A stretch of DNA of 64,000 nt from contig NZ_JAUSYK010000001.1 of NCBI RefSeq assembly GCF_030816855.1, positions 1,426,001-1,490,000 on the forward strand, in the 5' to 3' direction. Below are positions 62,817 to 64,000 of this stretch, one piece after another. The notes under the pieces are model-generated. The model was not told where the DNA came from, did no database searches, and was given only the letters and a program-made list of their open reading frames with translations. Numbering within the stretch: the first letter of the stretch is position 1; every line of letters starts with the position of its first letter. Source of the DNA: Arthrobacter sp. B3I4 (GTDB taxonomy: Bacteria > Actinomycetota > Actinomycetes > Actinomycetales > Micrococcaceae). The translations under genes were made by a program, and so were the position numbers.

Positions 62817-64000
62817 ATGCCAGTGCTCGACGCCGATGGCCGCCCGGCCCCGCCCGGGAACCCGTCCAAGCCCCTGACGAACACGAAGCCGGCACGCCCG
62901 GCCCGAGCCGCCGTGCTCGCGTCGGCTCTGCTTCTGCTGGCGCTGGCCGCTTTGGTCTTCGTGGTGAGGCACTGGTTGACCCTCTGGGGCGAGCAGGGCC
63001 TGGACTTCAGCGTCTACTGGTATGGCGGCAAGATCCTCAACGACGCGGGCCAGGCGCCGTCGGACCTCTACCAAGGCTACGTCGACAAGGCCGGCGGCCC
63101 GGCGCTGCCGTTCACCTACCCGCCCTTTGCCGCCCTGCTCTTCGGCCTGTTCGCCAGGCTCCCGGAAAAAGTTGCGCTGAACCTGTTCAACACAGCGGGA
63201 GTCCTCACGGCGTTCTGGGTGGCGGCCCGCACGGTCCGCTATTGGAATGGCAGGACAGGCTGGCGGGAGACCTTCCGCTCGCCGGGCAACGGCTGGGCCG
63301 CGGTGATCCTGTTTTTAGCCTTGCTCAATCTCGGTCCCTGGCGCGAGACGCTTGCTTTCGGGCAAATCAACATCCTGCTTATGGGGCTGATGGCTGCCGA
63401 CCTGCTGGCCCGGAACCCCCGCTGGTCCCGCGGCATCCCCGGACGGGGGTTCCTGGTGGGTGTAGCCGCCGGCATCAAACTGACCCCGCTGGTGTTCGGG
63501 CTCTACTTCCTGCTTCGCAAGGACTGGCGCGGCCTGCTGAACATGGCGGCGGGATTCTTCACAACTGTCTTCATCGGAGGCCTGCTGCGCCCGGCTGAAA
63601 CCCTCGAGTTCTGGCTCTCCACCCTGCCGGACACCTCCCGGATCGGTGGGGCAGGCTACGTCGACAACCTGTCACTCAAAGGCGCGCTGCTCCACTTCGG
63701 CGTTCCCGAGGCCGCCGTCACCGTGCCGTGGCTGGTTATGAGCGTGCTGGTGGTGGCCCTCGCCGCCAGCATCATCAAGACCGCGAGCGAACAGGGCGCG
63801 CGGGTGGTCGCTATCTCCGCCACAGCGCTGACCATGCTGCTGATCAGCCCGGTCTCCTGGTCGCACCACTGGGTATGGGTCGCTATGGTGCTGCCGGCCT
63901 TCGCCTGGACCCTCCGCGAGACACCACGCCGCTACCGCGGGACCCGGTGGCTGCTGGGAACGGTGCTTGGCGTGTCCGTGCTCGTTTTTCTGTTTTCGCC
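62817..64000 (+). CDS. GT87-family mannosyltransferase-like protein, second copy, 3' end cut
   Basis: From ATG 62817 (GGGGAG site) the frame stays open to the window edge, at least 394 aa. It repeats the pattern of the previous gene: DFSVYWYGGKILNDAG, FTYPPFAALLFGLFARL, FGQINILLMGLMAADLL, AAGIKLTPLVFGLYFLLRKDW and ISPVSWSHHWVWVAMVLP. The two are tandem paralogues, probably sequential mannosyltransferases for a lipoglycan. The end is missing. Confidence 0.85.
   Translation, partial: MPVLDADGRPAPPGNPSKPLTNTKPARPARAAVLASALLLLALAALVFVVRHWLTLWGEQGLDFSVYWYGGKILNDAGQAPSDLYQGYVDKAGGPALPFTYPPFAALLFGLFARLPEKVALNLFNTAGVLTAFWVAARTVRYWNGRTGWRETFRSPGNGWAAVILFLALLNLGPWRETLAFGQINILLMGLMAADLLARNPRWSRGIPGRGFLVGVAAGIKLTPLVFGLYFLLRKDWRGLLNMAAGFFTTVFIGGLLRPAETLEFWLSTLPDTSRIGGAGYVDNLSLKGALLHFGVPEAAVTVPWLVMSVLVVALAASIIKTASEQGARVVAISATALTMLLISPVSWSHHWVWVAMVLPAFAWTLRETPRRYRGTRWLLGTVLGVSVLVFLFS

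Overview
The window is 64 kb of high-GC, densely coding chromosome from a Gram-positive actinobacterium. Gene content points to the Micrococcaceae, most likely Arthrobacter or Pseudarthrobacter. The support is a menaquinone and polyprenyl pathway, mycobacterial-type FprA ferredoxin reductases, actinobacterial DUF families, frequent GTG/TTG starts and GTGA/ATGA stop-start overlaps. The genus is an inference from style and content. I see no CRISPR array, phage, insertion sequence or plasmid function. The content is mostly core or near-core metabolism, and no new defence or biosynthetic system is obvious.

Layout. 1-4.6 kb: the end of a PhoX-type phosphatase, then argS coupled to menD. 4.9-7.7 kb: a polar amino-acid ABC transporter on the minus strand. 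7.9-12.7 kb: menaquinone genes, with menF divergent from an operon of demethylmenaquinone methyltransferase, a geranylgeranyl-reductase-like flavoprotein and a long-chain polyprenyl diphosphate synthase. With menD these cover isochorismate formation, the SEPHCHC step, the side chain, methylation and probably side-chain reduction. 13-16.5 kb: an acidic small protein, a SUKH-like protein, a TRIC channel, RtcB and a small monooxygenase-fold protein. 16.5-17.7 kb: a frameshifted cupin gene divergent from a TetR regulator, with a 40-bp operator-like palindrome between them. 18-20.7 kb: FprA copy 1 and a frameshifted topoisomerase IB. 20.7-23 kb: three membrane proteins. 23.1-28.7 kb: a PucR regulator divergent from an aminobutyraldehyde dehydrogenase and a GABA aminotransferase, then a universal stress protein. 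28.7-31.4 kb: a frameshifted rarD-like permease and FprA copy 2. 31.7-35.2 kb: a GAF regulator, an ExaC/AcoD-type aldehyde dehydrogenase and DUF779. 35.5-40.8 kb: an APC permease and a four-gene SsuABC/Tau-like ABC transporter. 40.8-44.1 kb: a pyruvyltransferase-like protein and a fur-katA operon. 44.2-49.1 kb: an MFS exporter, HtpX, YajQ, tRNA-Tyr, a hydrolase and a charged repetitive secreted protein. 49.7-53.6 kb: a 58-aa DUF1059 protein coupled to an EAL phosphodiesterase, MgtC, a decayed peptidase-S51 gene, a thioesterase and thioredoxin. 53.7-64 kb: a small monooxygenase-fold protein, an acyl-CoA synthetase, an AlkA-like glycosylase, a VOC protein, an ArsB/SLC13-type transporter, cystathionine beta-synthase with cystathionine gamma-synthase, and two GT87 mannosyltransferase-like proteins, the last running off the window.

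Two patterns stand out. First, several families of palindromic intergenic repeats recur. The clearest has four copies in 37 kb, each a long hairpin with GGGGTCAC/GTGACCCC-type arms, each downstream of a plus-strand gene and in the same orientation. Second, four genes are disrupted (cupin, topoisomerase IB, rarD-like, peptidase S51). Three of these can be repaired by a single 1-2 nt change, so sequencing error and recent decay both remain possible.
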